Positions 36,401-51,442 of a stretch of DNA of 64,000 nucleotides are shown here, piece after piece. Source of the DNA: Thysanoteuthis rhombus (taxonomy: Eukaryota > Mollusca > Cephalopoda > Oegopsida > Thysanoteuthidae); assembly GCA_963457665.1 (NCBI GenBank), contig OY735209.1, forward strand, positions 55,511,019 to 55,575,018, read 5' to 3'. The notes under the pieces are model-generated. The model saw only the letters and a program-made list of their open reading frames with translations, was not told the origin of the DNA and searched no databases. A program made the position numbers and the translations under genes. The stretch's first letter is position 1, and each line of letters starts with the position of its first letter.

Positions 36401-39400
36401 AGCCTGAGTGAATAAAGCTTCCTAATAGCGTCATTAACATTCGATGATCTATTTTGTCTGATGCAATTAAATAGGCCACCGAGAAAAATATAAAGAAATC
36501 CAGTAGGGAGAGGGAGAATGAGCGTTAAATTTAATTAACGATCAATAATTCTTTTAGGTTTGATCTTTTGTAAAGTTCTCGTGGTTAAGACAGTAAGAGC
36601 TGCTATCAATGTAAGATAAGCCTCTTGAAGTCAAAGAGATGCAAATTCGAGTACCATTAAAAGCTTATTCGTTATTTCCGATCCACGCCGTTTGCTAAGG
36701 GACTGAGAATAACGGTCCAAGTAGTTACTATCAAAAGCAACAGAAATCACTTGCCAAAGATTAATAAATGGCCGACAGTGCTTCATTTAATAAAAAAAAA
36801 TTCTACATAATAGAAACTTGTACTTTATCTATCTACACTAACAACTTATCAGTATCAGTTTTTTTCATCATCATCATCATCATCGGAAGGGGACGAATCC
36901 ATTTAGCAAACGGAACTGCACCATTCGCAGTTTCTTCCAACGAAGTTGCCTTACAGATTGTCAGATTTGAAATTTGGTACTGGAGACTTTTGGACAGCTT
37001 CTGTACACATAGAACTATAGAAAGAGCCTTTACGCTGGCTACGACTTCAGCCGCTCATGCTTTGAAAACTGACCCCTGCTATTTCATGTGCAGAGACTCT
37101 AAACTGTTACTATATAATGATGTGTTTGGTTAAACAGAGGTGTATGGCTTGCTCACTGATTATGTTAGCTTTTTTTTTTTTTTAGCTAGGTTCAAGCTGA
37201 AATTTACGATTCCGTTTAATAGAGAATAGATCCCGATTTTAAGACAAGTAAGTTTGAATGAAACAATATTCGAAATACATAGTTATTTAAAGTAACTGTA
37301 CTAAACACCCACCCTGTCTGGCGTCGTAAATTGCCGTCCAAAATAGGAATTTATTGAATAGAGAGATAGATTGATGGGAATCAAATGACATTTTTGACCC
37401 CAAGAAGAAAAGTGAATTTCTTTGATTTCGACTACTAAAACCAAAAACGTTTCCCCACTAAATTTTGACCCCTGAAAAAGAAAATTCTTCCCCCTAAATT
37501 AGAAAAAAAATGTTTTATTCTGACACCTGGAATTGAACAAAAAACAAAAAGACCCCCCCCCCCAAGAATAAAACTTCCTCCTGGGACTTTGATATCTAAA
37601 AGGGAAAGATATTCCTAGGGTCGACCATGAAAACAAAAAAAGAATCTCCCCTCTAGATTTTGACCCTGGAAGTGAGAATTTGTACAATGATACCTTAGCT
37701 GTACTATACTGAAACAGCTCTGTTCAATATATTCCAGTATAGTCAATGAACAACGCGATACGAGGGATATTAGAAAAATGTTTTGGCTTCTTGAATGAAG
37801 AAGAACGCAACCTTACGGCACATTCCGATTTCTAGAATTGTCTTGAGAAAAGAATATTAAATGTTTTTTTATTACGTCTATAAGATATCATTTTGACACG
37901 AAGAATTATGTAAATCGATCCTTCCTGAAAGCATTCTGGTGGGTGGTATTCAAAAACCAATTTGCTAGAAACATTACCTGCAAAACATTTCGTGGGTTTC
38001 TGTTTAGTAGTTTTTGCGGTGGGCGAGTGCATAGGAATGGATGGAATGTAGCGGATTCTGGGGAAGGTCTATGTCCAACGACGAACGTTAAAAGACATGA
38101 TGATGACCCATCTAAAATGATGGTCATCTACACATGGATTGGCATTGAGGAGCCTAGAGCTATTATTAGGTAATAGGGAAAATATTAACGATAGTTGTTG
38201 TACATGACAAAGGAGTTTGTATCATGCGTCTGAATTTACCGACACATGCTGAGACGTCACGATAGGGGTCGTTAGAAGGGAGAAGTCTTTGAATAGGGAC
38301 ACGGAGATTAAACAAAGTATTTAGACAAAACAAATAAGCATTTCTTTCGAAACTGAAAAGAAATAAACAAAGAAAAGATCAATTGTTATGGAAGACGCTT
38401 GTTTAGAATAGATTACTACGTGGTATCTTTATAGAGAAGAAGTCAAGGAGAGAGTTTGTGATTAGGATATTCTCAATACATTAGAATGTAATTTAAGAGA
38501 GAACTAGGATTAGTTAGGGGAAATATGTGACATGACAGGTCTAATGTTGTTTGGAGTCTGATTAGTGGTATGATTGACCGGGCTAGGTTATTCAAAAGGC
38601 AGTCATTGCAGTTTTAGGTGCAAGGATCTAAACTGGACGAAACTGAGAAATAAAATAAATGCAGTGTTTGCGTTAAGTCGCCTGAGAGCTCTAACGGATT
38701 CTTACATTAAGGAAGATCGATGACAAAAAGGAAATTGAAAGCTACATTCAGAGTAAAGGTCAAACATTCAACTTCAAACCAACGAGAACTGTAAGAAGTT
38801 TTTGAAAGAGCTAGTTTCACTAAACTCATAAAGTTCATACCGGGCACGGTGTTCTATAAATGTGGCCTTGTACCAAACTTGACTTCTAGTCCTTATCAAG
38901 AAAATTGCTATTCTTCCGAAATACCCCACCATAATAAACAAATCATTCACGAATCAAGTAACAACGTAGAATTCTCTCGGCAAAGTCATTTATGCGCAGC
39001 TCTTTTAGTACCCTGCTCCGGTTAAAAACTTCCAGAAATGCTATGAATAAGTATTTAAAAACTGAATTGGAGTTTCTGAGAAGAAAAAAATGGCGCATGA
39101 GTAAACAAGAACTCTATATAATTTATGTTTATGAATAAACAATATGAATGACGAGCCTACAAAGCTGAAAAAAAAACTTTCCTATGTTAAAGTTAATCGT
39201 ATTGAAAAAAATACGAAAATAAAATTCGGAGAGACACGAAAAAATGATTACATAAATCTTGCACATTAAAGGGTCTCTGCAGTTCCCAACACTACATTTA
39301 TCCCATTGCCCAAGTCAACCAGAATTCCAGGCATCCTTCGCGAGACGGATGTCGGAATCTGACCTTCACTAGAAACTCTCAACCTGCCGATACGCGTTCT

Positions 39401-42400
39401 GCTAGATTGTTATCATTTTACATTCAAGTGGGTTTTGCCGATTTGAAATTTAAAGAGAAAGCAACACTGGGCCATTCATACAAATTCATCATTACAAGTG
39501 CTTTAGTATTTGCTACAAAAAGGATTTCCTTATTTGTTCCCAAACCTTTGATTCTTTCAATCAATAAAAAACGGTGTCTCAATTTACTTGACTGGAGATC
39601 CATTTGAGGGGTATTCACTAAACAGGACAAATAAATCGACTCACCCAAGGCTCTTTTTTTCCGTCAATATGTTACAGTTTCCTTCCGTTTCGAACTAACT
39701 ACTGCTTACTTTCTACTTTAAGATAGGCCTAAAGCCTTTGGCTGTACCATGCCATCACACCCCCGTAAACAAACTTTAGATATTGCTGGGTAATGAGAAC
39801 TTGGCAGCTTGCAGATGGCAAAATTCTGAAAAGTGATTGAAAAACTCAAATTGTTCTCTTTAAGATTTATTTATGGCTATTCTGTGAGTTTAAGGAACAA
39901 ACCTTTGAGTTGTTTAAATCGTTTACCTTTCAGACTTTGGAAATAGTAAAGTGAAAGTCAATAATTATCGACATCCAATTTATCGCCTCGTCATAGAGAA
40001 ATTGTTTTAGAATGGTTGCAATCAGGAGTACGTTACAATTAATTACTAGGGAGTATGTTTCTTACTCAATGTCCCATGGAAGTCAAACTTTAATCGTCAA
40101 GCTTAGAAGTCGCTAGCATTTGGAGAAAAACAAGCAAACACTATTTCAAGTCATTACAAAAATAAAAAGTTCGTCGAAAGAAAGACTGACCTGAACCACA
40201 GCAGAAAAGCGTGTTTATTCAGAATTTCCACCGGTAATGAAAAATCCAGTTTTCTTATGTATTTTTTACCATTGCGTCTGGGACTCGCGCTTCTCATTCT
40301 ACAAGAGAAATTGAATATTATATTATCTAACAAAAAATTACAATTTAAAATATATCACCGAAGACTTTTGATGTAGAGTGTTGTATTTCATCAAAGAGAT
40401 TACTATTTTTCATTTTTCATTTTTTTTTTTTTAAATTTTCAAAGAATACTGGATGGAAGTTTTTATCTCAAGATCATTCTTTTCATCAGATTTTAAAAAA
40501 GTCATACTATTCTCATCATTTGTAGGTACTAGTTTTCCTGATTCAATAGGTCAGGTCAGGCCAGAGATTACTCCCTGCTGTTACCACCATGTAACCTAGT
40601 ACAACCTGACACATGTTACTTACAGAAGTAATAGTCATTGCTAAATAACTTCATTGTCCTGAGAAATACCAGGAAGTATCCGGTGTGATACCCCGACGAT
40701 CTACTAGGTCAAAGGTTTGACTTGATCCTAATCCGAGATTTAAGAGTTTCGTAGGAAAGTTTATAAAATGAATCGTCTGAAATAGGATTCTTTTATACTT
40801 GGATTGAAGCATTTTTGTTCTTGAAAATGATTTGGTGGTGACTTTTGAAATCTGGCAATATCTATTTGCTTCCAGCGATTGAAATGGATTGAGGAAACTA
40901 GGTATACAGAAATGTTTCTATTCGTAGACGTTGAACATACAAAAACCAAGAAATTGAGAAGTAGGTACGCAGTATCCGACCCCCCTAATTCCCTGCAGTG
41001 TGTGCGCCACAAATTTCACAAATAGAGAAAGACCCCTCCTTTTGATTAAATAATATCATAACCAATGATACGATTTAAAATTTAGGTTTCAAACTAGTTT
41101 TACATATCTTAGGTTTATACGGAGGTAGAGATTTAGGAAATCATCTTCCCCTTTAAAAAAAAGATCAATTGCTTAGCTTTAATTTTCTCATTGGGCGATT
41201 GTTACCCTTTACGCATTAGATCTAATAAAATACAGTTTCAAGTGGTAAAGTTTTCTGCTTTCATTTGAAAATGAAATTTCTGGAAAAATAAATCCTGATG
41301 AAGTTAAAATCAATAGAAATACTGTTAACAGGAAATTTCAAAATTTGTGAAGAAAGTGCCGTTCTGAGATTCCCAAACATAGTGCAACAACATCTTACGC
41401 GAAAAGGTAACAATCGCCTCTCATAATTCATCAGGAAGCGGGAAAACAACACCCAACTTGGAATCGAAGTTGAATACAGGGCTGTCGATATTTACTAAAT
41501 TTTATTTGATATGGCATAAGGCCACAAAAGTAGATGCACCAGTGAGGATCGAACCACTACAGCTGTGAGCCTATCTTTCTGATCTATGATCCAGGGTGAG
41601 ATAAGCTGACTGCCCCCAATTATTGTGCAGATTCTGAGGGAAGAAAATAGAATCTAGACCTCAGCAATAATTAAATATACTCTGAATTTTGACGGATCTA
41701 TCGATGTCAGTCTTAAAAGAACCCTGCAAATATTTGTCCACGTGCGACTGTTACCTTTTTTGTGCGAAATACAACGATCATTTTCAGCGTTCTTTTTTTG
41801 CAGCACTATGTTAATTTGAACTTAAAGTATGTACGTTAGGGTCAGTGTTGTTATGATAAGTATTTTTATGATTGATTGACAGGGTTAGTTACTTGATTTT
41901 AAACTATGACCCTTCGACTCACATCAATCTCTAGAACCATACGATACTGAAAATGAACGCTGAATTTAGCTCGGAAAAAGGCAACAATTGTTTATTGGTT
42001 TGTCTGCCAAATAAATTGAGTGGCAAACCTCTTTGATAACTTTTACTTCTTTATTTTTCCTTTCCTGGTCCTGAAGTTTTTAAAGAATTATTTTATCATC
42101 CACTAATCATTGTTCCTTTTAAATTTTCTATCGAGATATTGAGATAGCACTCGTAACACAAAAGGCTGTCTGATAGTAATATGCAATGGGGAGCAAAATA
42201 AATGGTAAACAAATCTTCTTTGGGTCCTGTACCTAATTAATTGACTTGTTAGTATTCCCGTTTCCCTTGATTAACATAGATATAGCACTATATACATTTA
42301 AGAGAAAAATGACTGAAATCAAAACACGAAAAACCACTTAATTGTTACCGTTTAAGTTTTTCATGAGAATGGCTTCCACTTTCGATGTTCTTCTGTTCTT

Positions 42401-45400
42401 TTTTGCGGTTCGTTTCATTGTGTTTAGCAAACATTGGTGGTGTCAAGTTTGAAACATCAGAAACTCCTTTCTTGGTCAAAAACTGGTCCCTGGCTACCAT
42501 CGAAGACTTGTGGTGGGATAGAAAATCGTTATCCTTGCTTTTCTTATCGCTTTCATGGCGTCCTTCAAGTCTACGACTTCGTTTCAAAGCCGCCGATGGG
42601 GTCAAATCTTTGGTATCACCGATTTTCAAATTAACGTAATCAAGTGTTCCTGTATTCTGCTCGGATAATTCCTTGGTTTTCATTCTGATCGCCGAACGAT
42701 TATTTTTACTCTTTGAAATTTTATTGGTGCTTTTGTATCGAGCATTTTTATTTTTAGAAATAGACCTTTCTGCGATTGAGGACTGAGGAGAAGGAAGATA
42801 CGGCATCTCTTCGGATAATTTGCAGTAAGTCCTTTTGACAAACAGCAGACAGTTTTAACCATTAAAATAGGAAATGGTTCTCTGGTCTAGTTTCTCGTGT
42901 GTACATAGGATAGCATGAAAGCCAAGCTAACATTTTCTGGTTTGCTGTAAACTGAGTATATATGCACTACCGTTTTTTTTTTAAATAAGAATAAAAGACC
43001 GTTAACTAAAGGCGTGCTTAGAAATCTACGGCATGTAACATGTGACGTAATCCAAGGAATAAACTGTTCACGCGTTGGAGATTTGGGGAAAAAAAAATAA
43101 GTTGGCGATTTTTATCCAGACTTTTTCTTTTCAAATTGTTCGAAACCCAATTAAATTAGTTCGATTTTTAAGCATTGAAAATCCCTCAAGATATCGAAGT
43201 CTTTTTTTATGTTAATTTAACTGAAATATTCTTTATCTCATACACTTTCTTTTACAAAAAGATGTCTACCACGCTAAGACAAATTCTAACTTAGAAAATA
43301 ATTTGGCGTTCAATTTCGCCGCATCGCGTTTGTTTGGAATCTTCAGAACGGCATTTTTTTTTATTCTCAATTTTTGAAAGTTTTTCTGATCACATTTTTT
43401 TTTTTCAATTTTTTCTAACCTTATCTGTGAATTAATTTTTCAAAAAATTCGCTTTTCGGAAGTAGCAAATTTGACCATTTAAAACTATGTTTTACCAAGT
43501 TGAACTACAACGGATGTGTAAGGTTTAATGTTAAGGTTATAAGTCAATTACGGAAATGTCATTTTCACGATGGTAGTTTACGCCTTCCATGTTTGTTTTT
43601 TAATTTAACGCAGAAAAGGTAACAATCGCCATAATTTCTTTCAGCTTTTGATTTTTCTTGATATTGTTGTTATTTATGTTAATTCAGATCGAAATCAATT
43701 TCAAATGTTTTTGTGTTTGCCTTTTATTAGGCCTAAATGGCAGTTGGATTGGTCAACCTGGTCTTGCACAAAACTATAATGGCGGGTCACCCGTGAGATT
43801 CGGACTCGTTACACTAGCATTGGTTTAACAAGACGAGCTCATTAACCATCACTGTACGGCAAACGCAGTCTGATAGTTGCAAAGCTCAGCGCCTAATGAG
43901 GTGCGAACTCACGACACAAGCAAGTGATCCGTGCGACCACTTTGATAACAATCGCTCTACGGCAGGGCCTCTCCTAAATAGTTGATTGAGCAACAAGATA
44001 AGATTGTGAGTTGTTCGAGAAAGGCGACGGGATACAAACTTATACAGCATAATTTTCAGCCTTGGGTCCCTTCTAAACGATCGGTCGATCTCTTATGTTG
44101 CAGAAATTTACATAGAACTAAATACCGCCCTAATTTTCTTAGTTACAAAACAATTCATTCACATGAAATTTACATTCGGTAAGGCTACTTCTGTAACCAG
44201 CTAGTCCTGCAGAAAATTGGCTAATGTTATGAGTTCGTTCCTCGCTGACAGCGCCACTATTGGGTTAAACCTTGCAAATGCTGAATATCCACATGAAAAA
44301 ATACTAGAATACTCTGCGCGCAAATGAAATGAATTTTCAATTGGGCTGAGACCTCTCTGTTATGGGCATCACGGTGCCAATACTTTCTGAACTTGTATAG
44401 TTCGTCACGCCATCTCATATTTTGACGACCACATTTTCGCATATGATCTCTGGGGACCACGTTGTGAGTCGTGATGTTCAACGATTGTCTTTCATTCTTG
44501 CAACATGGCCAGCCCATTGCCATTTAATTTTCCTAATGGTTTTTATGATATCTCCGACCCCAATCTTGCCTCCACTATACAGTGCTGTCTCGTGATCTTT
44601 CCACATGAGGTTGAGCATGATTCTCTCTTGTGCACGTTGCATGGTTCTCAGCTTACAGATCAATCTTTTGGTAAGGTTCCATGTTCCAGCTCCATAGGTG
44701 ACTATCGGAGGGGTGTATTGGTTGTATACCCTTCTTATTTGGACTAATGGAGTTTTCTCGTTCTTGAGGGTTAATCTACCAGAGGCTTGCCAACTTGAAG
44801 TAATTATACGCTTGATTTCTTCTTCTTTTGATTTCATGGAAACTCGCTGTCCTATGTAGATGAAGTGATCCACTTTCTCCAGTTCCTCATTTTCTATTTA
44901 AATCGTTGCGTCTTTGTTCTTTACATATTTGTTGTACATGACGTTTCTTTTATTGAACCCCGTGTGAAGGCCTATTTTCTCGATTTCTTCATTCAGTTCG
45001 TCTAGTGCTCTTTGGAGATCACGAAGTTTCTCAGCAAAAAGGACGATGTGGTCTGCAAATATGAGGTTACTTATGTATTCTCCGTCTATTCTGATTTGTT
45101 TTCCCAGTTTACGTCTCGGAAGATCATCATTAGGTGGGCTCCTCGAGCTGAAAGGACCCAGAGTCTTAATGTAGCCCGATAAAGAGATTGCTACGTCTGT
45201 AACTTTGACACATAGTGGATCTACGTTTTATGATAGCATCAATGACCTTTTTGGAGTCCTTCTTAAAGTCAACAAATGCAACAGCGAGTGACATTTTAAA
45301 TTCTGTTTCTTTTTCTCTTAGTTGATTAACCGAATGGAAATGCTCTATGGTAGAGTAGCTTCTTCTGAAGCCAGCCAATTCCCTTGGTTGATTCTCATCT

Positions 45401-48400
45401 AGAGTTTTGGTGATTCAGTTGGTGACCACTCCGATGAAAAGTTTGTAGGCAGTTTAGTAGGCTTTTGGGTCCCCTGTCTTATTCAAAAGCATTATGGTCG
45501 TGGTGTTTCAATCTTCTGAGGCTTGGCTCTGTGCGAGGCATAAGTTGAATAGAATGGCTAGTTTCCTAGTAATTACTTCAGCTGCTTTTTGGGGTAAGTT
45601 GATGGTGATGCTATCTGTTCCTGGTACCTTCCCTTTTTTGTTTATATAATGGCTTGCTTCACCTCCCACAGAGCAACTTCTGGGAAATCTTCCAACTGAT
45701 TAATCATGACTTGTATATACGTCTTATTCTTTTATGTTGTTCATCTGCAGGAGTGGAGTCCTTGTCTGTTGTTAGATCTCTAATTTCTTCGAGAACACTG
45801 GTTATTTGCGTTCTTCTTGAAGTGAGTTTTTTTTACCCCACATTAAAAAGACTCTGGATTGAACAGAGGTTTGCAATGCTAGCTAGCTTACCACTGCCCT
45901 CCGTTAGACACCCTTATACAGGCGTCCCCCGATATAACGCAGTTCGTTATAGTGTTATCTGCAATATAAGGCGGGTGAGTGGTGGGCTCCAATTTTTCTT
46001 CAATACTATTATCGCCCACTCACAGAAAACTGCGAGTAAAAACAGAATTTCCCTTTGAACCCGTAAGCCGGATATTCCTTCCAACGCCCCCCACCAAGAA
46101 ATATATTTGACTTACGCCGGTAAACCAACTGTAAAAAAAAAATGAAATGAATTAGATAAAAACATTTAAGTAGCCAATGAACGGAAAAAGTGTTTTTTTT
46201 AATTCATTTGAACTTTCCCACTCAGGCTGTCAGAAGACGCAGGCGCTAAGGTTTCAAAAGGTCAAGTCATTGATGTAAATATTTTGTTTTTAAAAAACGA
46301 AATTTGGCTTATTTTGTATTACGTTGTAGTTAGTTTTATGATATCATTTGCTATATTTGGTGGTATTATTTGTTAAACACACGCACACACACATTAACGA
46401 ATGCCTTTGTTCATTCGTTCAAATCTCATTTGACTGCCCGACCCAACTTGGTTCGACCCATTCGCCTTGTTTTTTGAAGATTACTAACTTGTAAATAGAT
46501 GAAGATAGAAACGTGGGGTTTTCACCAATCGATAGCCTATTATTTCAAAATTCATTATGTACGCCGGAACAGTGGACTTCGGTTGGTTTTCTGAAAAATT
46601 CATTTTTAGCGTACGTCGAGAACGGATACAGACTCTCTGATAATGCATTCGCTAAATGATATAACATCAAAACGTTAAGTTAAAATGATAATCGTACGTA
46701 ATCGCTAAGATGCAAGGGAACCAAGCTATGATGCCCCAAATAGTTTTGACCCAACTGGACCGTCTCTTGCGCTTGATAACTCGGGAACGGATAAATACTT
46801 TTTCTAATAGGTTTTCGCAAAACGATAAAGCATAAAAAAAACAGTGAAAACGATTTTTGCAAGTATTAAAACTTGACGGTTCTCGCTCGTTTTGTCAATC
46901 GCCTCATCGGCGACATCAGTTTTGCATGTAGCCGATTCGTAGAAAACCTTTTTGCGAAGTGATATTTCGCCGATTTGGCTTTTTATCAACTGCCTTTTCG
47001 TTGAATACTTTTTTTAGTGCCACTTAAAAGTTAAAAATTTAAAAGATCGTAAAATTTCAAAAATATATATATATCTTTTTTTATAATGTTATTCAAGATG
47101 TGTAATGAAATTATTTAATAGAAATTTCTCAATTTTTTTTCCTTCGTTTTTAACCTCTAAATGGTACGAGAAACGTATTCGACGAAAAGGCAGTCGACGA
47201 AACATCACTTCATCAGAAAGGTTTTCCACGAATCGGCTGCAAGGCGAAACTGCTGCCGGCTGTGTGTCGACGAAATGAGTTTAACTATGTAATAGTGAAA
47301 AATCCACATTTACATTCATTGTGCAGTAAGGGAGCATTATATCCTCACTCTTAGTGATAATCCTTATCTAGAGGATATTCACAGAGGTTTGCCTAGTCTA
47401 TCATTGAGTCACAATAGTGAAGCACCTGATTCGGGATGAACTCACAAACAATGGCTTGCAATACTAGCTTGCTTATCACTGCTCTATTGCTGGCATCCTT
47501 AGATATTTACTGGGCTTAGCTTAGTCTGAAATGGAGTCACAAAAATAGCTTGAATTTACAATACTAAAAGATGGTCTGCGAAACAAACCTGATAACCATC
47601 ATTCTACGACAGAGACCCAAGTTATTTATTTATCCCAGTTTGGGGCTCGACCAATTTTCTTCGTGTGTTCAGAAAATTTCCAAGTTTATGATGATAATCA
47701 AAGGGAGACAATTCAGAATTTGTATTTTACCTTTTTTTTTTAAATAAAAATGGCAAGTTATGGTGTCGGACTACAGTAATGAGTAAGAAGTGTGAATCGG
47801 AAATAAAAAAAATAGTTCTTGTTGAAGCTTGATTCTCTATTTCTGATCCACATAGTTCGCTTACTGTAACAGATTGACAGCTTGAGTTATGATGAAAAAC
47901 AACTTTTTAAAAATTTGGTTGAAGGTAAATAGCAGTTAAAAATTAATAATAATGGTTTATAATATGCTATGTAATAAAAATAAGAAATAAGATAATTTGT
48001 ATAATTTGTATACTTTTTTAAAAAACCAAGATAAGTATATTCTGTCCATGAAGTTGATGTAGCCATCTCCCTTTGTGTTCGGAATTATTTCTTGGGTAAA
48101 ATTATTTTCCAGTTAAAATTACGACCTTTCCCCATTTTTTCTATATTGATAAGGGAAGCAATTTAAGTTACATGATCACTTCCACTACACACTCTCCTGA
48201 CAATGACAATTTTTTTAAAGATAAAAATGTAGATTAGACACAGCTTGGTATGATAGGTTATATGTTATAACATAAAAATATGAAATAAACTATAAAAATA
48301 ACTTCTTGAGGAGATAAACTGATGCAAACTGCATATTGATAATACAACAACTTGAAAAATTCTAAGATCAAATTGTCGTAGACAGTTAGAGAAAAACAAC

Positions 48401-51400
48401 TAAACCATTGTAAGAATAAGAAGTGATTATTTAATATACTCGACTTTCCACGGGAATTCCAAGCTTTATTTGCAATTGCAAAGTGGATTTCTTGAAATTG
48501 TTATTCTTAGCAGACCGTGGCCTCTTTATTTCATCAGCTTCACAAATCTGCACTGTTTTGGGAGCAAAAGTGACTCGATTCTTGGCTAAAGTCTTTTGTG
48601 GGCCAATGGCATTGTTTGCCTTTATCTTTATTTTGTCTTCTTTCATCCATAAATCAGTCAGTAGATAGGATTCATTATGCTCAGTGTCAGGTGAGTAGGG
48701 GGGCAGAGAAATGGAACGTGTTGTCTCTTTTGCAGACGTGGTAGAATTTGTGTTCTGTTTCTTCTTCCTTCTATTCAAACCAGTTACAGCTAAATGAAAA
48801 GAAAAAAAAATGGCAGTCAACTTAACAAATCAGTGATAATGGAAACAGTGATGAAGAAAGAGTTCATTTTCCAACATGTATCTAAGGAAAGTTTTCTGTT
48901 GCAGCAACTGATTGAAAAATACAAGGAAAAAATGGATGAATTTCTTCACCCGAAAGATTCAATGGATGATAACAATAACTCATCTCAGAAATTCAGACAT
49001 AAAGTGGTCGTTATTTTTTTATGTAAATAAAGCAAAGAGCAAAGTAAATTTCCTGTAAAGAAACCATTACATTGCTATTCCAGTGATGTGAGAATTTTGA
49101 AGAAAAAAGCAAAAAAAATCAGTGCCTGTGTAGAACTGTGTAACTCTCTTGAAAAATAAACAAATTTACCTCAGAATACAATTAATGGGTTGTCATCATG
49201 ATGAATATACTGAGAAGTGGCCAGCCCCAAGGTAGAATAAGACGGGTATTTTGCACAACATTTACTTCAACAAACGTATCTATTCTTCTCTTTTTCTGTT
49301 TGATTTTTTTTTTTTTTTGTCAGAATTTTTTTAGATGAGGAATCATCAATTTTTATAAACTTTTTCGGACTTGACCTCATCTCAACACATTTCTACTGTT
49401 GTAACCTACAGCCTTCTTTAGGTGGGTGTAGGTATTTACAAAGTTTACTAAGCTTAGTCTAACCTGACACAAGACCAAAAGTGTGGAGCATCTTGTGTGG
49501 ATCAAGCTCATTGCAATAGTAATGGCCTGCATGACTGGCTTACAAACCACTGCTCTACAGCATGGTACCAAACTCAATTCAATATAAGACAATATTTTTT
49601 CACCTCTCTCATGAGGATCGAACTTGAAAGCAATGGTTTGAAAGACTAGTTAAAATATCAACACTCTACAATGGGCACTCTGTTTTTTTTAATTCAATCT
49701 ATGGAGATGAAAATTATATATAAACTAGTTTACCTATGCTGTCAAAAATGACAACATATATGATAAATATGAATGCACATATTGCATCATAGATATATAG
49801 ATAATAGAGATTCGTATTGCAGTGAGCTTGGAGAATAGGGTCCTGCTGACCATGGCCGGATTTTTATTATTTTTTGTTTTTGTTTTTATCACTTCTTCTA
49901 CTTGTGTATGATTTTTCAAATTCAACATTTTTATTACATCATTAGACCATAAATAAAATTCTGCCTTGCTACACCAGTTGCATGAATAAGATAGTATTTC
50001 ACTACGTCGGTTGCGTCACTTAACGTGACTGAAGACATCTGCACATTGTTATTTGTCATATGTGCGGATATGATAAAAAAAAATAATGCAATATAACATG
50101 AATATAATGAATATAACAAAAATTATTTCGAAATCTTTCAAAATCATAGAAAAAAATCATACAAATTTTAATAATTCAAGTGTCAAGTTTGTATCAAAGA
50201 CATGGGAACAAAAGCAGAGGTGTATTTACGGCTCGTCTTTTTTCAGAGGAAAATTCTGTATCAATAAAATAATGCAATGGCTTCTTTTTTTTTTTTTCAA
50301 ATTATTTGATGTAAGGGAGATAATAGCAATAATTGAAATCATTCGATGTAAGGGAAATAACTCGTTCACGATAAAACTCATTTGTTAAAAGGAAGGTAAT
50401 TTAGCAATAATCATACATAATAATGAAATGAGAATTATGAAAATAGGTTGTTATAAGGGAGATAACTAAGATCATTCATTGTAAGGGAGGCAACTTATCA
50501 ATGATTATACCACATAATAAGGGAAGTAATAACTACAAGTGTTCTAATAGCATTACAAAATTTACAATGATCGGAATTCACTTGCCATCAACTTTTCTGA
50601 CTCCGAGTCTCCCAAGTTTTATACACATATTCAGATTTCAATTTTACTTTCATATTTTCATTAAAGATTTCAAGATAACTGGTCGATCCATTTTTTTTTT
50701 TTGTAATTGTTGACTACCTTCATTTTTCATTTTTTATTTTTCAGTTTTTTGTTTCAGCTGAGTAGCCATGAGAGAGTCACTCTTTCAAACTACTCAGTAT
50801 TCAATAAAGAAAGAAATAGGCAATTTGGATGTTTAATGAAGATTTCGATTTTTGTATGCAGTCTCAATATATATCTCGATGTCTCGATACATATGTACTC
50901 AATTTTTAAACAGTTGACAGATAAAGTCACTGAACACAACTAGCAAGCCAGCAATTACTCCTAAGTGAGCCTCGCTTAGTATTGTTCAAGGCCACAAATA
51001 TGGAGCACCCAATGAGAATGAAAATCATTTCAGTAATAATGATCTGTGAGACAAGATTGCTAGCTATTACTACATGGTGAAAAGCTGCAGAGTCTCCCAC
51101 AAAAGCTTCATCAGATGATGATTCTGGGGTCAAGTATAGTTTCAGGGCCAAAGCATCATCACCATCTACCCAGGGGCCTTAGCAATACCTCATAATATAA
51201 CAAAGCTTTGTTAGTTTTCCATCAGTGTGGGAATGCCAGAGCCATGCATATTCAGCCTCTGTCCAGTCTTTGAGCTCCTTAATATATTTACTTCCTTTTA
51301 TGATATTGACAACCCAAGGTAGGCTGAGGTTAAGTTGACAATAAAACCTTGATAATGACATTGATAGGAAATATATTGGTCATCTAACTATACCTTATGC

Positions 51401-51402
51401 AT

Positions 51403-51442
<40 letters not shown>

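Noticed and set aside
36768..37133. A + strand 121-codon open frame
   Set aside because: It runs over a CAT-repeat that is the tail of a - strand SINE-like element; the poly-Ile stretch is that repeat translated.
40545..40720. Possible further SINE copy (GGTCAGGTCAGGCCAGAG)
   Set aside because: The order of blocks does not match the other copies well enough to call.
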